A stretch of DNA of 64,000 bases from Aeromonas allosaccharophila (GTDB lineage: Bacteria > Pseudomonadota > Gammaproteobacteria > Enterobacterales > Aeromonadaceae), in NCBI RefSeq assembly GCF_000819685.1, contig NZ_CDBR01000005.1, positions 124,001-188,000 on the forward strand. Reading direction: 5' to 3'. Below the pieces are notes generated by a model, which was not told the origin of the DNA, ran no database searches, and saw only the letters and a program-made list of their open reading frames with translations. Positions 10,176-19,825 of the stretch are shown here, piece by piece (position 1 is the stretch's first letter; the number at the start of each line of letters is the position of its first letter). A program made the translations under genes and the position numbers.

Positions 10176-11459
10176 ATGGTCATCATCATCGGATTGGGCA
10201 AAACCGGACTCTCCTGTGTCGATTACTTCCTCGGCCGTGGCGTCACGCCACTGGTGATGGACACCCGCGCCAACCCACCGGGCAAGGATCAACTGCCGCC
10301 GGAGGTGGAGTTGATCCATGGGCTCGACGAGGCGCTGCTCAAGCAGGCGCACATGATCGTCGCGAGCCCGGGTATCGCGCTGGCGACCCCCGAACTGAAA
10401 GCCGCCGCCGAGCGTGGCGTGCAGATCATCGGGGATATCGAGCTGTTTGTCCGCGAGACCCAGACCCCGGTCATCGCCATCACAGGTTCCAACGGCAAGA
10501 GCACCGTCACCACCCTGGTTGGCGAGATGATTGCCGAAGCGGGACTCAATGTCGGTGTGGGCGGCAATATCGGTACACCGGCGCTGGAGCTGCTCAAGCA
10601 GCCGATGGATCTCTGCGTGCTGGAGCTCTCCAGCTTCCAGCTCGAGACCACCTACAGCCTGCGTGCTGCCGCGTCCGTGGTGCTGAACCTCTCCGAAGAT
10701 CACATGGATCGCTATCAGGGCATGGCCGACTATCGCGCCGCCAAGATGGAGATCCATCAGCATTCCAAACACATTCTGGTCAATCGCGATGATGCCCAGA
10801 CCCTGCCCGATGTGGGTCAGGTGTGGCAGAGCTTTGGCCTCGACTGCAATGGCTATGGCCGCTGCCTGCTGGATGGCCGCTACTGGTTGACCTTGCACGG
10901 CGAACCGCTGTTGGCAGTGGACGAGATGAAGATCGTCGGCGCCCACAATCAGGCCAACGCCCTTGCGGCCATGGCGCTGTGCGATGCGGTCGGCATTCCC
11001 CGTGCGGCTCAGCTTACCGTGCTGCGCCGCTTTGAAGGCTTGCCCCATCGCGCCCGCTTCGTGCGCGAAGTGAACGGGGTGCGCTGGATCAACGACTCCA
11101 AAGCCACCAACGTGGGAGCCACACTGGCTGCCGTTGCCGGTGTGCGCGAGTCGGTCAAGGGACGGCTGCTGCTGCTGGCCGGTGGTCAGGGCAAGGGGCA
11201 GGATTTTGGCCCGATCCAGGCGCTGCTGGGCAACCAGATCGATCACATGTACTGCTTCGGTCAGGATGCCGAGGTGCTGCTGGCACTGGGCGAGCAGACC
11301 GAACAGGTGGCCGACCTGGCCGCTGCAGTTGCCAAGGCGGCGGCCGATGCCCGGCCCGGTGACTGGGTGCTGCTGGCGCCCGCCTGTGCCAGCCTCGATC
11401 AGTTCAAGTCGTTCGAGGTGCGCGGCGATCGTTTCACCGAGATGGTACAGATGCTATGA
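10176..11459 (+). CDS. murD: UDP-MurNAc-L-Ala:D-Glu ligase MurD
   Basis: MurD adds D-glutamate to UDP-MurNAc-L-Ala. The 427-residue protein has the N-terminal Rossmann-like domain (IIIGLGKTGLS), the ATP loop ITGSNGKSTVTT at about 103-114, LELSSFQLE near 149 and the C-terminal LAPACASLDQFKSFEVRGDRF block. In the E. coli enzyme a Ser and a Phe of this block contact the D-Glu part of the ligand. The stop codon overlaps the ATG of a 32-residue ORF that repeats this same C-terminal block (see next entry). Confidence 0.97.
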   Translation: MVIIIGLGKTGLSCVDYFLGRGVTPLVMDTRANPPGKDQLPPEVELIHGLDEALLKQAHMIVASPGIALATPELKAAAERGVQIIGDIELFVRETQTPVIAITGSNGKSTVTTLVGEMIAEAGLNVGVGGNIGTPALELLKQPMDLCVLELSSFQLETTYSLRAAASVVLNLSEDHMDRYQGMADYRAAKMEIHQHSKHILVNRDDAQTLPDVGQVWQSFGLDCNGYGRCLLDGRYWLTLHGEPLLAVDEMKIVGAHNQANALAAMALCDAVGIPRAAQLTVLRRFEGLPHRARFVREVNGVRWINDSKATNVGATLAAVAGVRESVKGRLLLLAGGQGKGQDFGPIQALLGNQIDHMYCFGQDAEVLLALGEQTEQVADLAAAVAKAAADARPGDWVLLAPACASLDQFKSFEVRGDRFTEMVQML

Positions 11460-11554
11460 ACGCACACCTTGCCAGTCTGGACGGGCTTAACCTCTTCACA
11501 TCATTCGATGTTCGCGGTGATCGCCTTACCGCTGAACTGGTGCTGGCGCTATGA
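11456..11554 (+). CDS. 32-residue ORF, diverged duplicate of the MurD C-terminus, bridging murD and ftsW
   Basis: The ORF starts at the ATG overlapping the murD stop (ATGA) and ends at a TGA overlapping the ftsW ATG (ATGA again). Its peptide contains ASLD, then [10 protein letters not shown], then a terminal L. The MurD tail has ASLDQF, then SFEVRGDRFT, then a terminal L. In my alignment 16 residues are identical, with a three-residue and a one-residue insertion in the copy. Nine of those 16 residues use different synonymous codons. Both copies also end in CTATGAACGC, so the unit appears to be an old tandem duplication that included the first bases after murD. I do not know a described protein of this kind. 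It could be a translated microprotein, a coupling device that carries ribosomes from murD to ftsW, or a relic. Confidence 0.55.
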   Translation: MNAHLASLDGLNLFTSFDVRGDRLTAELVLAL

Positions 11555-12732
11555 ACGCCCTTCGCGCAGCAGCAGGTTTGTTCCAGCGCTGGTTGTTACC
11601 GGCGCGCCCTGCCGGTCTCTACGATCGGCTGCTGGTACTGCTGGCGCTCTCCCTGATGGCGGTCGGGGTGGTCATCGTGGCCTCGGCGTCGATCCCCGAG
11701 GGGATTGCGCTGGGGGATGACCCCTTCATGTTTGTGAAGCGTCACGCCCTGTTTCTGGTGATGGCGCTCGGTATCTCCTGGTTTGTGTTGCAGGTGCCGA
11801 TGGCGCGCTGGCAACAGCACAATGGCCCCATGCTGCTGCTGGCGATCTTGATGCTGGTGCTGGTGCTGCTGGTCGGTCGCAACGTCAACGGTGCGGTGCG
11901 CTGGTTGCCGCTCGGTCCCTTCAACCTGCAGCCTGCCGAGTTTGGCAAGCTGGCGCTGTTTGTCTATCTGGCCGGTTATCTGGTGCGGCGTCAGAGCGAA
12001 GTGCGCGAGGCCTGGATCGGCTTCCTGAAACCGCTGGCGGTGTTCGGGGTGCTGGCGGTCTTGCTGCTGTTGCAGCCGGACTTGGGTTCCACCGTGGTGA
12101 TGTTCGTTACCTCGTTTGGCATGCTGTTCCTGGCCGGTGCCCGACTGGGACAGTTTTTGACCCTGATCGGTGCGGGCCTCGGCTCGGTGGTGATGCTGAT
12201 CATCGTCGAGCCTTACCGGATGCGGCGGGTGACCTCCTTTATGGACCCCTGGGCCGATCCGTTCGGCAGCGGCTACCAGTTGACCCAGTCGCTGATGGCG
12301 TTTGGCCGTGGCAGCTGGTTTGGTGAAGGGCTTGGCAACTCCATCCAGAAGATGGAGTACTTGCCGGAAGCGCACACCGACTTCGTGTTTGCGATCCTCG
12401 GCGAAGAGCTGGGTTACGTCGGGGTGCTGGGTGCCCTGTTCCTGATTTTTGCGCTGGCGATCAAGGCGCTCAAGCTGGGGCATCGCGCGCTGGTGGCAGA
12501 GCGGCTCTATGACGGCTATCTGGCCATCGGCATCGGCATCTGGTTCAGCTTCCAGACCTTCGTCAACGTTGGCGCGGCCAGCGGCATGATGCCGACCAAG
12601 GGCTTGACCCTGCCGCTGGTCAGTTACGGTGGCTCCAGTCTCATCATCATGGCGGTGGCGGTGAGCATGTTGATTCGAATCGATTTTGAGTTGCGTCAGG
12701 CGACAGCCCAGGCGCGCGTGCGGGAGGTTTAG
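11551..12732 (+). CDS. ftsW: Septal peptidoglycan glycosyltransferase FtsW
   Basis: A SEDS-family polytopic membrane protein of 393 residues that polymerises lipid II at the septum with FtsI. The cytoplasmic N-terminus is about 45 residues, followed by about ten membrane segments. Visible family motifs are [13 protein letters not shown] (about 110-122), [26 protein letters not shown] (the Asp region needed for catalysis) and [17 protein letters not shown] near 349. The ATG overlaps the stop of the preceding 32-residue ORF. Confidence 0.96.
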   Translation: MNALRAAAGLFQRWLLPARPAGLYDRLLVLLALSLMAVGVVIVASASIPEGIALGDDPFMFVKRHALFLVMALGISWFVLQVPMARWQQHNGPMLLLAILMLVLVLLVGRNVNGAVRWLPLGPFNLQPAEFGKLALFVYLAGYLVRRQSEVREAWIGFLKPLAVFGVLAVLLLLQPDLGSTVVMFVTSFGMLFLAGARLGQFLTLIGAGLGSVVMLIIVEPYRMRRVTSFMDPWADPFGSGYQLTQSLMAFGRGSWFGEGLGNSIQKMEYLPEAHTDFVFAILGEELGYVGVLGALFLIFALAIKALKLGHRALVAERLYDGYLAIGIGIWFSFQTFVNVGAASGMMPTKGLTLPLVSYGGSSLIIMAVAVSMLIRIDFELRQATAQARVREV

Positions 12733-13814
12733 TGAGCAAGACTCTGTTGGTGATGGCAGGTGGTACCGGTGGGCATGTGTTCCCCGGTCTGGCCGTGGCC
12801 GATCGCCTGAAGGCCCAGGGCTGGACTGTCCACTGGCTCGGCACTGCCGACCGGATGGAGGCGGAGCTGGTGCCCGCCCACGGTTATCCCATCTCCTTCA
12901 TCGATATTCAGGGGGTGCGTGGCAACGGCATCAAGCGGCTGCTGGTGGCGCCCTATCGCATCGTCAAATCGATCCTGCAGGCACGCCAGGTGCTCAAGAC
13001 CGTTCGTCCTGACGTGGTGCTCGGCATGGGCGGTTTTGCTTCCGGTCCGGGTGGCGTGGCGGCCTGGTTCTCCGGCATCCCGTTGCTACTTCATGAGCAA
13101 AATGCCGCTGCCGGCATGACCAACAAGCTGCTGGCCCGTATCGCCAGGCGGGTGCTGATGGCATTTCCGGGCGCCTTCGCGCCGAGTCGTCGTACCGCCG
13201 TGGTAGGTAATCCGGTGCGTCCCGAAGTGGTCGCCTTGCCGGATCCGCAACTGCGCAGCGGAGCCGAGCCGCTGCACCTGCTGATCGTCGGTGGCAGTCT
13301 GGGTGCGCGGGTGCTTAACGAGCAGGTACCTGCTGCGGTGGCGGCATCCGGCGTGCCCATTGAAGTGCGTCACCAGTGTGGCAAGGGCAATGCAGAGACT
13401 GTGTCTGCTGCCTATGCCCAGCACGGCATCAATGGCGAGGTGAGCGAATTTATCAAGGATATGGCCAGCGCCTACGCCTGGGCCGACCTGGTGGTCTGCC
13501 GTGCCGGTGCCCTGACCGTTTCCGAAGTGGCTGCCGCCGGTGTGGCTGCCATTTTCGTGCCGCTGCCCCATGCGGTGGATGATCACCAGACCCGTAACGC
13601 CCTGACCCTGGTCGACGGCGGTGCGGCCGAGTTCCTGCCCCAGTCCGAGCTGAATACCGCGTCACTGGCGGCGCGCCTGACCTGGCTGGCTGGTCGCCGG
13701 GAGACCCTGTTTAACATGGCGAAAGCGGCTCGCCGCGTCGCCATTACCGATGCAGCCGAGCGGGTTGCCGATGAGTGCAAACAGCTCGCAACCGGGCAGA
13801 GTGGTAAAGATTGA
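12732..13814 (+). CDS. murG: Lipid II synthase MurG (GTG start)
   Basis: A peripheral membrane glycosyltransferase that adds GlcNAc from UDP-GlcNAc to lipid I. The 360-residue protein starts with [16 protein letters not shown], the glycine-rich loop of the family. It has [16 protein letters not shown] at about 97-112, [15 protein letters not shown] near 120 and the nucleotide-sugar region [15 protein letters not shown] near 255. The GTG start overlaps the TAG stop of ftsW, with GGGAGG five bases upstream. Confidence 0.96.
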   Translation: MSKTLLVMAGGTGGHVFPGLAVADRLKAQGWTVHWLGTADRMEAELVPAHGYPISFIDIQGVRGNGIKRLLVAPYRIVKSILQARQVLKTVRPDVVLGMGGFASGPGGVAAWFSGIPLLLHEQNAAAGMTNKLLARIARRVLMAFPGAFAPSRRTAVVGNPVRPEVVALPDPQLRSGAEPLHLLIVGGSLGARVLNEQVPAAVAASGVPIEVRHQCGKGNAETVSAAYAQHGINGEVSEFIKDMASAYAWADLVVCRAGALTVSEVAAAGVAAIFVPLPHAVDDHQTRNALTLVDGGAAEFLPQSELNTASLAARLTWLAGRRETLFNMAKAARRVAITDAAERVADECKQLATGQSGKD

Positions 13815-13818
13815 TGAG

Positions 13819-13850
13819 CAAGGTTGCAGCGGTGACACCGTGCAGCCTTG
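13819..13850 (+). other. Strong stem-loop in the murG-murC gap
   Basis: CAAGGTTGCA(G)CGGT / ACCGTGCAGCCTTG forms a 14-pair stem with one bulged G, one G-U pair and a three-base loop GAC. No T-run follows, so it is not a classic terminator. It sits in the only gap of over 100 bases inside the cluster apart from the region before ftsQ, and may act in attenuation, processing or mRNA stability. Confidence 0.6.
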
Positions 13851-13925
13851 TACCTGTATGTATTGATGCCGCCGTGCAGCCGCGTTATGACGGCACATGG
13901 CCTGCGGCAGACTAAAGAGACGATT

Positions 13926-15380
13926 ATGACCAAGGTTGAACTGGCAAAACTGCGTACTGTGATCCCCGAAATGCGCCGCGTGCGTCGCATCCACTTTATC
14001 GGCATCGGTGGTGCCGGTATGGGCGGGATCGCCGAAGTGCTTGCCAACGAAGGGTATCAGGTAACGGGTTCTGATCTGGCTCGCAACGCCGTGACCGAAC
14101 GGTTGGCCGGACTGGGCGCGCATATCTTCGTCGGTCACAGTGCCGAACACGTCGAGGGTGCCAGCGTGGTGGTGGTCTCTACCGCCATCAAGCAGGACAA
14201 TCCGGAGCTGCTGGCTGCCCGCGAACTGCGGATCCCGGTCGTGCGCCGTGCCGAGATGCTGGCCGAGCTGATGCGTTTTCGTCACGGCATCGCCATTGCC
14301 GGTACTCACGGCAAGACCACCACCACCAGTCTGGTGGCGAGCATCTATGCCGAAGCCGACCGTGACCCGACCTTCGTCATCGGTGGTCTGCTCAACAGTG
14401 CCGGCACCAATGCCCGTCTGGGCAGCAGCCGCTATCTGATTGCCGAGGCGGACGAGAGCGACGCCTCCTTCCTGCATCTGCAACCGATGGTCTCTATCGT
14501 GACCAACATCGAAGCGGATCACATGGACACCTACGGCGGTGACTTCTCCAAGCTGAAGGCCACCTTCATCGAGTTTCTGCACAATCTGCCTTTCTACGGA
14601 CTGGCGGTGGTCTGCATCGATGATCCGGTGATCCGTGGCATGTTGCCCGAGATTGCCCGCCCGACGCTGACCTACGGTCTCTCTGACGATGCCGACGTGC
14701 AGGTGCTGGATTTTGTCCAGACCACCAACCACAGCTGCTTCCGGGTTCGCCGCAAAGAGGCGGGTGAACTGCAGGTCACCCTCAATTTGCCGGGTATTCA
14801 CAACGCATTGAACGCCGCAGCGGCGATAGCTGTCGCGACCGAGGACGGGGTCAGCGATGAGGCCATCATCCGTGCGCTGGCCAAATTTGAAGGGGTCGGT
14901 CGTCGCTTCCAGCAGTATGGCGAGTTTGAGACCGGTCGCGGCAAGGCGATGCTGGTGGATGATTACGGTCACCATCCGAGTGAAGTGAAGGTCACCATCA
15001 ACGCCGCCCGTGCCGGTTGGCCCGAGAAACGTCTGGTGATGGTGTTCCAGCCGCACCGTTATACCCGCACTCGCGACCTCTACGAGGACTTCGCCGATGT
15101 GCTCTCCAAGGTAGACGTGCTGGTGATGCTGGAGGTTTATGCTGCCGGTGAGGAGCCGATCCCGGGCGCAGATGGACGGGCGCTGTGCCGCTCCATTCGC
15201 TCGCGCGGCAACCTTGAACCCATCTTCGTCGCCACGCCAGATGACGTGCCAGCCGTGCTGGCCGACCTGATCGGCGAGGGGGATTTGGTGCTGACTCAAG
15301 GCGCCGGGAACGTCGGGGCGCTTGCCCGTCGTCTCGGAGAGATGAAATTGAGCATAGATAGCATGAAATCTGGCGCCTGA
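13926..15380 (+). CDS. murC: UDP-MurNAc:L-alanine ligase MurC
   Basis: MurC adds the first amino acid, L-Ala, to UDP-MurNAc. I use the ATG at 13926 (484 residues), which follows AAAGAG and gives the family N-terminus with [17 protein letters not shown] at about 20-36. An in-frame extension to 13848 has no homology-like content. Other motifs: ATP loop [12 protein letters not shown] at about 122, [12 protein letters not shown] near 173 and [10 protein letters not shown] near 343. No ddl gene follows it, unlike in E. coli. Confidence 0.96.
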   Translation: MTKVELAKLRTVIPEMRRVRRIHFIGIGGAGMGGIAEVLANEGYQVTGSDLARNAVTERLAGLGAHIFVGHSAEHVEGASVVVVSTAIKQDNPELLAARELRIPVVRRAEMLAELMRFRHGIAIAGTHGKTTTTSLVASIYAEADRDPTFVIGGLLNSAGTNARLGSSRYLIAEADESDASFLHLQPMVSIVTNIEADHMDTYGGDFSKLKATFIEFLHNLPFYGLAVVCIDDPVIRGMLPEIARPTLTYGLSDDADVQVLDFVQTTNHSCFRVRRKEAGELQVTLNLPGIHNALNAAAAIAVATEDGVSDEAIIRALAKFEGVGRRFQQYGEFETGRGKAMLVDDYGHHPSEVKVTINAARAGWPEKRLVMVFQPHRYTRTRDLYEDFADVLSKVDVLVMLEVYAAGEEPIPGADGRALCRSIRSRGNLEPIFVATPDDVPAVLADLIGEGDLVLTQGAGNVGALARRLGEMKLSIDSMKSGA

Positions 15381-15396
15381 GGGCCCAATGAGTATT

Positions 15397-15424
15397 TTGA
15401 CCGCCAAGCCGGGGCCTATATAAT
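15397..15424 (+). promoter_or_regulatory. Putative internal promoter before ftsQ
   Basis: TTGACC (15397-15402), a 16-base spacer and TATAAT (15419-15424) form a near-consensus sigma-70 promoter, 54 bases before the ftsQ start codon. It can drive ftsQAZ independently of the upstream mur genes, as internal promoters do in E. coli. Confidence 0.75.
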
Positions 15425-15478
15425 GGCGAACCGGTCTGTCAAAAGGCCGGATTAGCGCGTTACACGGGGAACGATCGG

Positions 15479-16231
15479 GTGGAGGCAAGGGCACAGGGGC
15501 GCACCAAGGGTGGCTTCATCGCAGGTGTAGTGTTTTTCCTGCTGGTGATATGGGGCTGCTACCGGACGGCGCTGGACGTTAAAGGTTGGCTGACAGATGC
15601 CAACCGGTTGCCCATGAGCGAGTTGTTGCTGCAGGGGCAACATCAGTATTTGCAAACCGAAGAGCTGCGGATGGCCGTGCTGGATGGCGCCGAGCTGCGC
15701 AACTTCTTCGAATTGGACGTCAACGAATTGCAGGCACGGCTCAATGCCCTGCCATGGGTAGCTCAGGTCTCGGTACGAAAGAAGTGGCCGAACAAGATCA
15801 AGATCTACCTCACGGAACAAGATGTGGCGGCGCGCTGGAATGGTAACCGCTTCGTCAACACCAGGGGCACGGTGTTCAGTGCCCCGGATCGGGTCAAGAC
15901 GCCGCTGTTGCAGCTGTCAGGGCCGGATGACCAGGCCGCCCGGGTGTTGAAAGAGAGTCGGCAGTACGAGTCGCAACTGGCTGCCAAGGGATACAAGTTG
16001 CTGGGGGTGAATCTGACCCCACGCCATGCCTGGGAACTGACCCTGGATGGCAATATCAAGCTGTTCCTGGGACGCAATGACATTGCGCTCCGGTTGCAGC
16101 GGTTTATCGATGCCTTCCCGGTTATCGAACCCCGTGCGCAAGTAGCCTACGTGGATCTTCGATACGACACCGGAATGGCAGTTGGCTGGAAGAAGAGCGA
16201 AGAGAAAGTGCATGACCAACACCGCAGATAG
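15479..16231 (+). CDS. ftsQ: Cell division protein FtsQ (GTG start)
   Basis: A bitopic divisome protein of 250 residues. It has a short basic cytoplasmic tail, a membrane segment at about 13-31, a POTRA domain (about 42-112, containing LNALPWVAQVSVRKKWPNKI) and a beta domain for FtsL/FtsB binding. The GTG at 15479 follows GGGGA by about nine bases, and no better start is present. The 3' end overlaps ftsA by 20 bases. Confidence 0.94.
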   Translation: MEARAQGRTKGGFIAGVVFFLLVIWGCYRTALDVKGWLTDANRLPMSELLLQGQHQYLQTEELRMAVLDGAELRNFFELDVNELQARLNALPWVAQVSVRKKWPNKIKIYLTEQDVAARWNGNRFVNTRGTVFSAPDRVKTPLLQLSGPDDQAARVLKESRQYESQLAAKGYKLLGVNLTPRHAWELTLDGNIKLFLGRNDIALRLQRFIDAFPVIEPRAQVAYVDLRYDTGMAVGWKKSEEKVHDQHRR

Positions 16232-17471
16232 GAATTTGATTGTCGGACTGGATATCGGCACAACCAAGGTGGCGGTTCTGGTCGGGGAAGTATTGCCGGA
16301 CGGTGAACTGAACGTCATCGGTATGGGCAGTCACGCTTCCCGCGGAATGGAGAAGGGCGGGGTCAATGACCTCGACTCCGTGGTCAAGTCACTGCGCCGC
16401 GCGGTGGAAGAGGCCGAGATGATGGCCGACTGCCAGATCAGCTCGGTTTATCTGGGTTTGTCCGGCAAGCATATTGACTGCCGCAATGAGACCGGTATGG
16501 TGCCCATCTCCGATGAAGAGGTGACCCAGGAGGATGTGGACAACGTGATCCACACCGCCAAGTCGGTTCGCCTCTCCGACGAGCTGCGCGTGCTGCATGT
16601 GCTGCCTCAGGAGTTTGCCATCGATTATCAGGAAGGGATCAAGAATCCGGTTGGCCTCTCCGGTGTACGGATGGCGGCCAAGGTTCACCTGATCACCTGC
16701 CACAACGACATGGCTCGCAACATTGAGAAATGTGTGGAGAAGGTCGGCTTGCGCGTGGATCAACTGATCTTCTCCGCGCTGGCCTCCAGCTATGCCGTGT
16801 TGACCGAAGACGAGAAAGAGCTGGGTGTCTGCGTGGTGGACATCGGTGGCGGTACCATGGACATGTCGCTGTTTACCGGCGGTGCCCTGCGCCACACCAA
16901 GGTGATCCCGTACGCTGGCAGCACTGTGACCAGCGATATCGCCTACGCCTTCGGCACGCCGCCGCTCGACGCGGAAGCGATCAAGGTGCGCTACGGCTGC
17001 GCCCTCGGCCGTCTGGTCAGCAAGGAAGACAATATTGAAGTACCCAGTGTCGGCGGTCGTCCGGCGCGCAGCCTGCAACGGCAGACACTGGCTGAAGTGA
17101 TTGAGCCCCGTTACACCGAGTTGCTCTCCATGGTGAATGATGAGCTGGTGCGGGTACAGAGCGAGTTGAAAGCGCAGGGGGTCAAGCATCAGCTGGCAGC
17201 CGGTGTGGTCTTGACCGGCGGCGCTGCCCAGATTGAAGGCATTGTGGAGTGTGCAGAGCAGATCTTCCAGAGCCAGGTCCGGGTGGGAGAGCCCATGAAC
17301 ATACGTGGTTTGAGTGATTACGTGCAGGCACCGGTGTACTCGACTGCGGTCGGGTTGCTGCAATATGGCCGCACCCATCAAGCCACAGGTAGCAACAAAG
17401 AATATGCCGCCAAGGCAAGCGTCGGTGGCCTGGTCAAACGGGTTAGCAACTGGCTGCGTGGCGAGTTCTAA
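16212..17471 (+). CDS. ftsA: Cell division protein FtsA
   Basis: The actin-like protein that tethers FtsZ filaments to the membrane. From the ATG at 16212 it has 419 residues, the usual length, beginning MTNTADRNLIVGLDIGTTKVA (phosphate-1 motif). It contains VVDIGGGTMDMSLF (phosphate-2) near 205 and VVLTGGAAQIEG (adenosine motif) near 334. The C-terminal amphipathic helix GGLVKRVSNWLRGEF is the membrane-targeting sequence. An in-frame extension into ftsQ is not needed. Confidence 0.97.
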   Translation: MTNTADRNLIVGLDIGTTKVAVLVGEVLPDGELNVIGMGSHASRGMEKGGVNDLDSVVKSLRRAVEEAEMMADCQISSVYLGLSGKHIDCRNETGMVPISDEEVTQEDVDNVIHTAKSVRLSDELRVLHVLPQEFAIDYQEGIKNPVGLSGVRMAAKVHLITCHNDMARNIEKCVEKVGLRVDQLIFSALASSYAVLTEDEKELGVCVVDIGGGTMDMSLFTGGALRHTKVIPYAGSTVTSDIAYAFGTPPLDAEAIKVRYGCALGRLVSKEDNIEVPSVGGRPARSLQRQTLAEVIEPRYTELLSMVNDELVRVQSELKAQGVKHQLAAGVVLTGGAAQIEGIVECAEQIFQSQVRVGEPMNIRGLSDYVQAPVYSTAVGLLQYGRTHQATGSNKEYAAKASVGGLVKRVSNWLRGEF

Positions 17472-17510
17472 GAATTTTGCTGAGTCAGGCAAATAAAGCG
17501 GAGAGACAAC

Positions 17511-18662
17511 ATGTTTGAATTTATGGATAGCCACACTGACGAAGCCGTCATTAAAGTGATCGGTGTAGGTGGCGGCGGCGGTAACGCTGTCGAACACATG
17601 GTTCGTCAAAATATTGAGGGTGTTGAGTTCATTACCGTCAACACCGACGCCCAGGCACTGCGTAACTCCAGCGCCAACACTACCCTGCAGATCGGCGGTG
17701 GCATCACCAAGGGTCTGGGTGCCGGCGCCAATCCGGAAGTGGGTCGTGATGCGGCCATGGAAGATCGCGAAGCGCTGCGTGAGCTGCTGACCGGTTCCGA
17801 CATGGTGTTCATCGCCGCCGGTATGGGCGGTGGTACCGGTACCGGTGCTGCGCCGATCGTAGCCGAAGTGGCACGCGAGATGGGCATCCTGACCGTTGCC
17901 GTGGTCACCAAGCCGTTCTCCTTTGAAGGGAAGAAGCGGATGGGCTTCGCCGCGCACGGTATCGAAGAGCTCTCCAAGAACGTCGACTCCCTGATCACCA
18001 TCCCCAACGACAAGTTGCTGAAGGTGCTGGGTCGCGGTATCTCCCTGCTGGACGCCTTCAAGGCGGCCAACGATGTGCTGCTTGGCGCGGTACAGGGCAT
18101 TGCCGAGCTGATCACCCGTCCGGGCTTGATCAACGTCGACTTCGCGGACGTGCGTACCGTGATGCGTGAAATGGGTACCGCCATGATGGGTACCGGTTCC
18201 GCCTCCGGTGATGACCGTGCCGAAGAAGCGGCCGAGAAAGCCATCTCCAGCCCGCTGCTGGAAGACGTGGATCTGGCCGGTGCCCGTGGCATCCTGGTCA
18301 ACATCACCGCAGGCATGGACATGACCATCGAAGAGTTCGAAACCGTGGGTAACGCGGTCAAGGCCTTTGCTTCCGAGAACGCTACCGTTGTTGTTGGTAC
18401 CGTAATCGACCCGGAAATGCACGACGAACTGCGTGTGACCGTGGTTGCGACCGGTATCGGTGCCGAGCGCAAGCCGGACATCACTCTGGTCAAGAGCAGC
18501 CAGGTGCAAGAGCGCCCGGTGCGTCAGCCGCTGGTCAGCGACATGATGCAAGGCCGTGTGATGGACGAAGCCCCGGCCAAGGTGGTCAACGCCGAGCCGC
18601 AAGCTCGTCGCGAACCGGATTACCTGGATATTCCGGCGTTCCTGCGCAAGCAAGCCGACTAA
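17511..18662 (+). CDS. ftsZ: Cell division protein FtsZ
   Basis: The tubulin-like GTPase that builds the Z ring. The 383-residue protein has IKVIGVGGGGGNAV at its start, the GTP-binding tubulin signature GGGTGTGAAP at about 107-116 and the T7 synergy loop NVDFADVRTVM near 208. The conserved C-terminal peptide DYLDIPAFLRKQAD binds FtsA, ZipA and ZapD. It lies 39 bases after ftsA and carries AGAGA before the ATG. Confidence 0.99.
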   Translation: MFEFMDSHTDEAVIKVIGVGGGGGNAVEHMVRQNIEGVEFITVNTDAQALRNSSANTTLQIGGGITKGLGAGANPEVGRDAAMEDREALRELLTGSDMVFIAAGMGGGTGTGAAPIVAEVAREMGILTVAVVTKPFSFEGKKRMGFAAHGIEELSKNVDSLITIPNDKLLKVLGRGISLLDAFKAANDVLLGAVQGIAELITRPGLINVDFADVRTVMREMGTAMMGTGSASGDDRAEEAAEKAISSPLLEDVDLAGARGILVNITAGMDMTIEEFETVGNAVKAFASENATVVVGTVIDPEMHDELRVTVVATGIGAERKPDITLVKSSQVQERPVRQPLVSDMMQGRVMDEAPAKVVNAEPQARREPDYLDIPAFLRKQAD

Positions 18663-18680
18663 GGCTCTTATGGCTCTTGT

Positions 18681-18710
18681 TTGTTTGTTGTTCAAGGAAT
18701 GTGCTAAGAT
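18681..18710 (+). promoter_or_regulatory. Putative lpxC promoter
   Basis: An extended -10 (TGC then TAAGAT at 18705-18710) lies 18 bases after TTGTTT (18681-18686). lpxC would then be expressed separately from ftsZ. Confidence 0.6.
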
Positions 18711-18761
18711 GGCCTGCCAACGACCATCTGGTCCGGATTTTAAGCTGTTTAGGGTACACCC

Positions 18762-19685
18762 ATGATTAGACAAAGAACCTTGAAAACGAGTGTACAGGCG
18801 ACTGGTGTCGGCCTGCATTCGGGCCGGAAAGTCACCATGACGTTCCGTCCGGCGCCTGTGAACACAGGGATCGTTTACTTGCGTACCGACCTGAATCCTG
18901 TGGTGGAGCTGCCAGCCAATGCCGATCAGGTGCGCGATACCGTGCTCTGTACCGCTCTGGTTAACGAAGCCGGTGTCCGTGTCTCTACTATTGAGCACCT
19001 CTCTGCCGCGCTGGCCGGGATGGGGATCGACAACCTCTATGTCGAGGTTGACGCGCCCGAGATCCCGGTGATGGACGGCAGTGCGCACCCCTTTATCTAC
19101 CTGCTGCAGGAAGTCGGGATCCGTGAGCAGAATGCTGCCAAGCAGTTTGTGCGGATCAAGAAGAGCATCCGGGTTGAAGACGGCGACAAGTGGGCGGAAT
19201 TCCACCCCTATCGCAACGGCTTCAAGATGGATCTCGAGATCGATTTCCAGCATCCGGTGTTTGAAGGGCGCAATCAGCGTTGCGTACTGGACTTCTCCGG
19301 TGCCTCCTTCGTGAAAGAGATCAGCCGCGCCCGTACTTTCGGGTTCATGCGTGATATCGAGTACCTGCGTTCCCAGAACCTGGCGCTGGGCGGAAGCCTG
19401 GAAAACGCCGTGGTACTGGACGACTATCGGGTGCTGAACGAAGACGGTTTGCGTTATGAGGACGAGTTCGTGAAGCACAAGATGCTGGATGCGATCGGTG
19501 ACCTCTATATGTGTAACCGCAGCATCATCGGTGAATTCCGTGCCTACAAGACCGGACATGCCCTGAACAACAAGCTGCTGCGTGCCTTGCTGGCCGAGCA
19601 GGAGGCTTGGGAACTGGTGACCTTCGAGGGTGAGGGCGACAAAGCGCCTATCGCTTACTACGATAACGGTCTGGTTCTGGCCTGA
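18762..19685 (+). CDS. lpxC: UDP-3-O-acyl-GlcNAc deacetylase LpxC
   Basis: A cytoplasmic zinc deacetylase, the committed step of lipid A synthesis, 307 residues. Zinc ligands are visible: His in TIEHLSAAL (about 79), and His and Asp in [10 protein letters not shown] (about 238 and 242). The catalytic His is in GHALNNKLL (about 265). [10 protein letters not shown] is the family N-terminal block. The start MIRQRTLK is the family start. It is a known antibiotic target, and its protein level is usually set by FtsH proteolysis. Confidence 0.98.
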   Translation: MIRQRTLKTSVQATGVGLHSGRKVTMTFRPAPVNTGIVYLRTDLNPVVELPANADQVRDTVLCTALVNEAGVRVSTIEHLSAALAGMGIDNLYVEVDAPEIPVMDGSAHPFIYLLQEVGIREQNAAKQFVRIKKSIRVEDGDKWAEFHPYRNGFKMDLEIDFQHPVFEGRNQRCVLDFSGASFVKEISRARTFGFMRDIEYLRSQNLALGGSLENAVVLDDYRVLNEDGLRYEDEFVKHKMLDAIGDLYMCNRSIIGEFRAYKTGHALNNKLLRALLAEQEAWELVTFEGEGDKAPIAYYDNGLVLA

Positions 19686-19695
19686 TAGCTGTGCA

Positions 19696-19741
19696 ACGGA
19701 ACGTCGGTCCTCTCTCCGCACCGACGTTCCGTCATTTGTTT
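19696..19741 (+). terminator. lpxC terminator
   Basis: A 13-base perfect stem ACGGAACGTCGGT / ACCGACGTTCCGT is followed by CATTTGTTT, a weak T-run. Confidence 0.75.
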
Positions 19742-19825
19742 ACTCCATCCTTTAATACCGATTATCTCCCGGTTTTATTTCCCGTGCAGGCTCCTGGCCG
19801 CACCTGACCGAGCAGACTTAGTTCT

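Noticed and set aside
13848..13925. 26-residue N-terminal extension of MurC
   Set aside because: It lacks family similarity and runs through the tail of the murG-murC hairpin. The ATG at 13926 has a ribosome site and gives the normal length.
16389..19721. 1110-residue open frame on the minus strand opposite ftsA-ftsZ-lpxC
   Set aside because: It is antisense to three certain genes. High GC at third codon positions suppresses stops on the opposite strand. Its His-, Gln- and Gly-rich translation is typical of such shadows.
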